Source: Apium graveolens
Taxonomy: Eukaryota > Streptophyta > Magnoliopsida > Apiales > Apiaceae
Length of the DNA: 64,000 nt
Direction of reading: 5' to 3'
NCBI RefSeq assembly: GCF_009905375.1
Contig: NW_027417190.1
Location: 53,980-117,979, forward strand
Part shown: positions 60,911 through 64,000 of the stretch, one piece after another
Layout of the letters: each line of letters opens with the position of its first letter
Numbering within the stretch: position 1 is the first letter of the stretch
Notes under the pieces: model-generated
What the model saw: only the letters and a program-made list of their open reading frames with translations
What the model was told of the DNA's origin: nothing
The model's database searches: none
Made by a program: the position numbers and the translations under genes

Positions 60911-61127
60911 TTCTACCCTCCTTAAAAAAATTAGGTCCCCAAATTTAAACATACCAAAAACATTTAATGATACCAAAAATATTTCTGCATCGAGAAAGTC
61001 AGAAAATATTTAACCAAAACAAAATAAAAGTAGTTTTTTTTGAAACACAAATAACCAAACTCATAACTCACAGGTTAAACCTAAAAGGGCAGTCTACAGG
61101 AAGCTAACCTAGGCTCTAAATACCAAC
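60911..61127 (-). mobile_element. Internal domain (minus), 217 bp
   Basis: Nearly the same as 58744-58960, including the TTTAGAGCC variant. Confidence 0.88.
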
Positions 61128-63073
61128 TGTAATACCCCAACTTTTCAGAAAATAGTTATACTTAAATATTCAGCTAAAACTCCAAATTAAATCCATAATA
61201 AGAATAAGTTTCTAGTTTTTCATAAATTTCTAAAATCCCACACAGAAATAAAATCATCTAAGCCGAAAATAAAGCAAATCTTGGGGACGCAGCTCCAATA
61301 CAAACATAATCACTAAAATATTGTTCCAAAGCATCCACCTTTAAGATGTCGTAAAAGATAAGCAACTGAAAATTTGTGAGTAATGAGGCAAGAGCCCAGC
61401 AAGAAAACAGTTCTACACTAGTGGATCAAGTATCATAATTTTATAAAACAAAAATAATTTTCGAAAATACATGTGACATAAGATATAAAATTCCACAGCT
61501 GCCTAACGCCACAAATACCTGTGACACAGTATCAAAAGAGGCATCATAAGTAGCACTGCTAGTAAGGTATAAAAGGCTAGTTCCGGAACTATATGCAATT
61601 ACTAACTGGTTCATAAGTCAGAACTCACTGGGAATTCTTATTTGTAAAACAGGGTACTTGATCCATAAATTTTAAAATAAAAGCAGTGCAAAAATATTTA
61701 AAAGATTTTAAAATAAATAAAGTGTGAAGAGTTAACTTACCTTAATAGCAATATCTCCCAAATTATGTTGACAAAATGAACCTAGACATACACAAATACA
61801 CTTAATATAATAATCATGATGTTAACATGTACATGCCACTAAGCTAACCACACTTTAACTTTATAAAGCTTAACCGATAATAACAATTAAATGTCAGTAT
61901 AAGTAACAAAATAAATTCATATTGACATATAAATACGACCATTCTCATATAATAGTTCAAAATAGTGTACCCACAAATAAAAAAAACTCAACACTTAAAT
62001 AATATATATAATAATAATAAATCAAGTATATGTAAACTATATAAATTAAGAATAAAATAGATGTACATTTAATATTTACTATCTCTATAATCCTTAAAAT
62101 AAAATAACAAAGATAAATAAAATAGGTAACATATGCTTATGATTATACAAGTGGCCAAAATATAAATATTGTTGTATAAATTTTCATAACCTTACGTGTG
62201 AAAATATCATTATACAAAATAAGTATAATCAATTTAATAAATGAGCATGTATTTAATTGGTGCAGGAATCTAAATGCATATCTAAATCAAACATATATTT
62301 AACATATAACATATGAATTATTATGCATGCACAAAACACGTAATTATAAACATAAATTCATGCATTAAATATTTACAAAAAAAATGGTGATTATTAACTA
62401 AAATATTTAATAATCAACATCAAACTAAATGATTAAATTAAGTAAACTATAGTGTTATACACATAACCATGGAACTAAATAATAAAATAAACTAATAACA
62501 AGTGAATTAGAATAGTCATACATAAGTTCACAAAAATGTAATTTAATTTTATATATATATAGAAGTATGCAATAAACATGTAAAATACATAAGTAAAAAT
62601 ATAGGAAATAGAACGTACCTGAAAAGAGAAGATGTTATATAGAGACAAAATGATATGCTAATAGCCTATTTATACACAAGTTGGTTCAACCAATACTCCC
62701 ATTCAATGCGTTTGTGGGTACGTGATCACAAATTTAAACAAACATTATCTATTTGTTAAGATTTAGTGTTTGACTGAGTTTTTCAAATACACATAACACG
62801 TACTAATAAATATACACAACATAACTACACCTATTATTAAATTCTAGTGGTAAAATAAATATATAAATTAAAATTATGCACATATAAATTAAAACAATTT
62901 TTTTAACCTTACTTAAATATTTTAGATAACTAGAAATATTTATTTTTAATAAAAAATACGCGTCTTTAGATTTAATAACAAATCTATATAATAAAATATA
63001 TTTTCTTATATAACCAAATAATTAAAAATGCGAAAAATGTATATATATAATTACAAAAATCATGGTTATTACA
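61128..63073 (-). mobile_element. LTR (minus), complete
   Basis: 1946 bp. TATA at 62667-62674. Differs from 58961-60910 mainly in AT-run lengths and scattered single bases. Confidence 0.92.
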
Positions 63074-63289
63074 TTCTACCCTCCTTAAAAAAATTAGGTC
63101 CCCAAATTTAAACATACCAAAAACATTTAATGATACCAAAAATATTTCTGCATCGAGAAAGTCAGAAAATATTTAACCAAAACAAAATAAAAGTAGTTTT
63201 TTTTGAAACACAAATAACCAAACTCATAACTCACAGGTTAAACCTAAAAGGGCAGTCTACAGAAGCTAACCTAGGCTCTAAATACCAAC
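63074..63289 (-). mobile_element. Internal domain (minus), 216 bp
   Basis: One base shorter at CTACAGAAGC; otherwise as the previous internal domain. Confidence 0.87.
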
Positions 63290-64000
63290 TGTAATACCCC
63301 AACTTTTCAGAAAATAGTTATACTTAAATATTCAGCTAAAACTCCAAAAAATCATAATAAGAATAAGTTTCTAGTTTTTCATAAATTTCTAAAATCCCAC
63401 ACAGAAATAAAATCATCTAAGCCGAAAATAAAGCAAATCTTGGGGACGCAGCTCCAATACAAACATAATCACTAAAATATTGTTCCAAAGCATCCACCTT
63501 TAAGATGTCGTAAAAGATAAGCAACTGAAAATTTGTGAGTAATGAGGCAAGAGCCCAGCAAGAAGAAAACAGTTCTACACTATCAAGTATAATAATTTTA
63601 TAAAACAAAAATATTTTCGAAAATACATGTGACATAAGATATAAAATTCCATAGCTGCCTAACGCCACAAATACCTGTGACACAGTATCAAAAGAGGCAT
63701 CATAAGTAGCACTGCCTAGTAAGGTATAAAGGCTAGTTCCGGAACTATATGCAATTACTAACTGGTTCATAAGTCAGAACTCACTGCGAATTCTTATTTG
63801 AAAACAGGGTACTTGATCCATAAATTTAAAATAAAAGCAGTGAAAAATATTTAAAAGATTTTAAAATAAATAAAAGTGTGAAGAGTAACTTATCTTAATA
63901 GCAATATCTCCCAAATTATGTTGACAAAATGACCTAGACATACACAAATACACTTAATATAATAATCATGATGTTAAACGCTACATGAACTAAGCTAACC
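63290..64000 (-). mobile_element. LTR (minus), 3' part, window-truncated
   Basis: Starts at the 3' terminus TGTAATACCCC and runs to the window end. Several single-base losses near 63800-64000 (e.g. GTTAAACGCTACATGAAC) may be divergence or read errors. Confidence 0.85.

Noticed and set aside
1..64000. tRNA, rRNA or CRISPR loci
   Set aside because: No cloverleaf-like tRNA gene, rRNA core sequence, or short evenly spaced repeats were seen; the tRNA-Met-like words are primer-binding sites.
1..64000. Bacterial or organellar origin
   Set aside because: Spliced exons, LTR and LINE remains and absence of dense ORFs point to a plant nuclear genome.

Overview
This window looks like nuclear DNA from a flowering plant. 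It is very AT-rich and contains no intact protein gene that I can recognise. What it does hold is plant-specific wreckage: 3' exons of a peroxisomal serine/alanine--glyoxylate aminotransferase (AGT1-type, photorespiration), fragments of plant L1-type LINEs, a gag zinc-knuckle fragment of Ty1/copia type, a Ty3-like LTR, and many copies of a roughly 1.95-kb LTR. Introns with GT..AG borders and plant-type promoter words (GGGCCCATT, AAACCCTAA) support a plant. The species cannot be named from the sequence.

Left and middle (1-44420) is a nested segmental duplication. The basic block reads: aminotransferase pseudogene (acceptor-mutated type), promoter-like words plus a small two-exon ORF, a glycine-codon-rich repeat, a minus-strand solo LTR, a 51-codon ORF, a LINE reverse-transcriptase fragment, and an aminotransferase pseudogene (acceptor-intact type). 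Unit A spans 957-17966. Unit BC spans 17967-44420 and holds the block twice: block B from 18260 and block C from about 30300. Unit A appears to be BC after about 1.7-kb, 7-kb and smaller deletions. A 0.92-kb LINE-like insertion with target-site duplication and A-tail is present at 10042 and 27465, while its site is empty at 40416, 31907 and 14248. This orders the events: internal block duplication, LINE insertion, duplication of the whole unit, deletions.

Right (42328-64000) is an array of LTR / about 215-bp internal / LTR units with a period of about 2.15 kb. The internal piece holds only a primer-binding-site-like sequence (TGGTATTCAGAGCC) and a polypurine tract, so the element is non-autonomous. 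Five LTRs run on the plus strand up to 52930. There the array flips, and minus-strand LTRs run to the window end. The result is a large inverted repeat with no spacer. An inverted gag fragment abuts the 5' end of an LTR at 16128/16129, 42327/42328 and (inverted) 56083/56084, and so marks the same ancestral junction three times.

Nothing here works together as a pathway. The window is best read as a record of DNA-level amplification, with tandem and inverted LTR-mediated duplication carrying a dead photorespiratory gene and LINE debris along with it.
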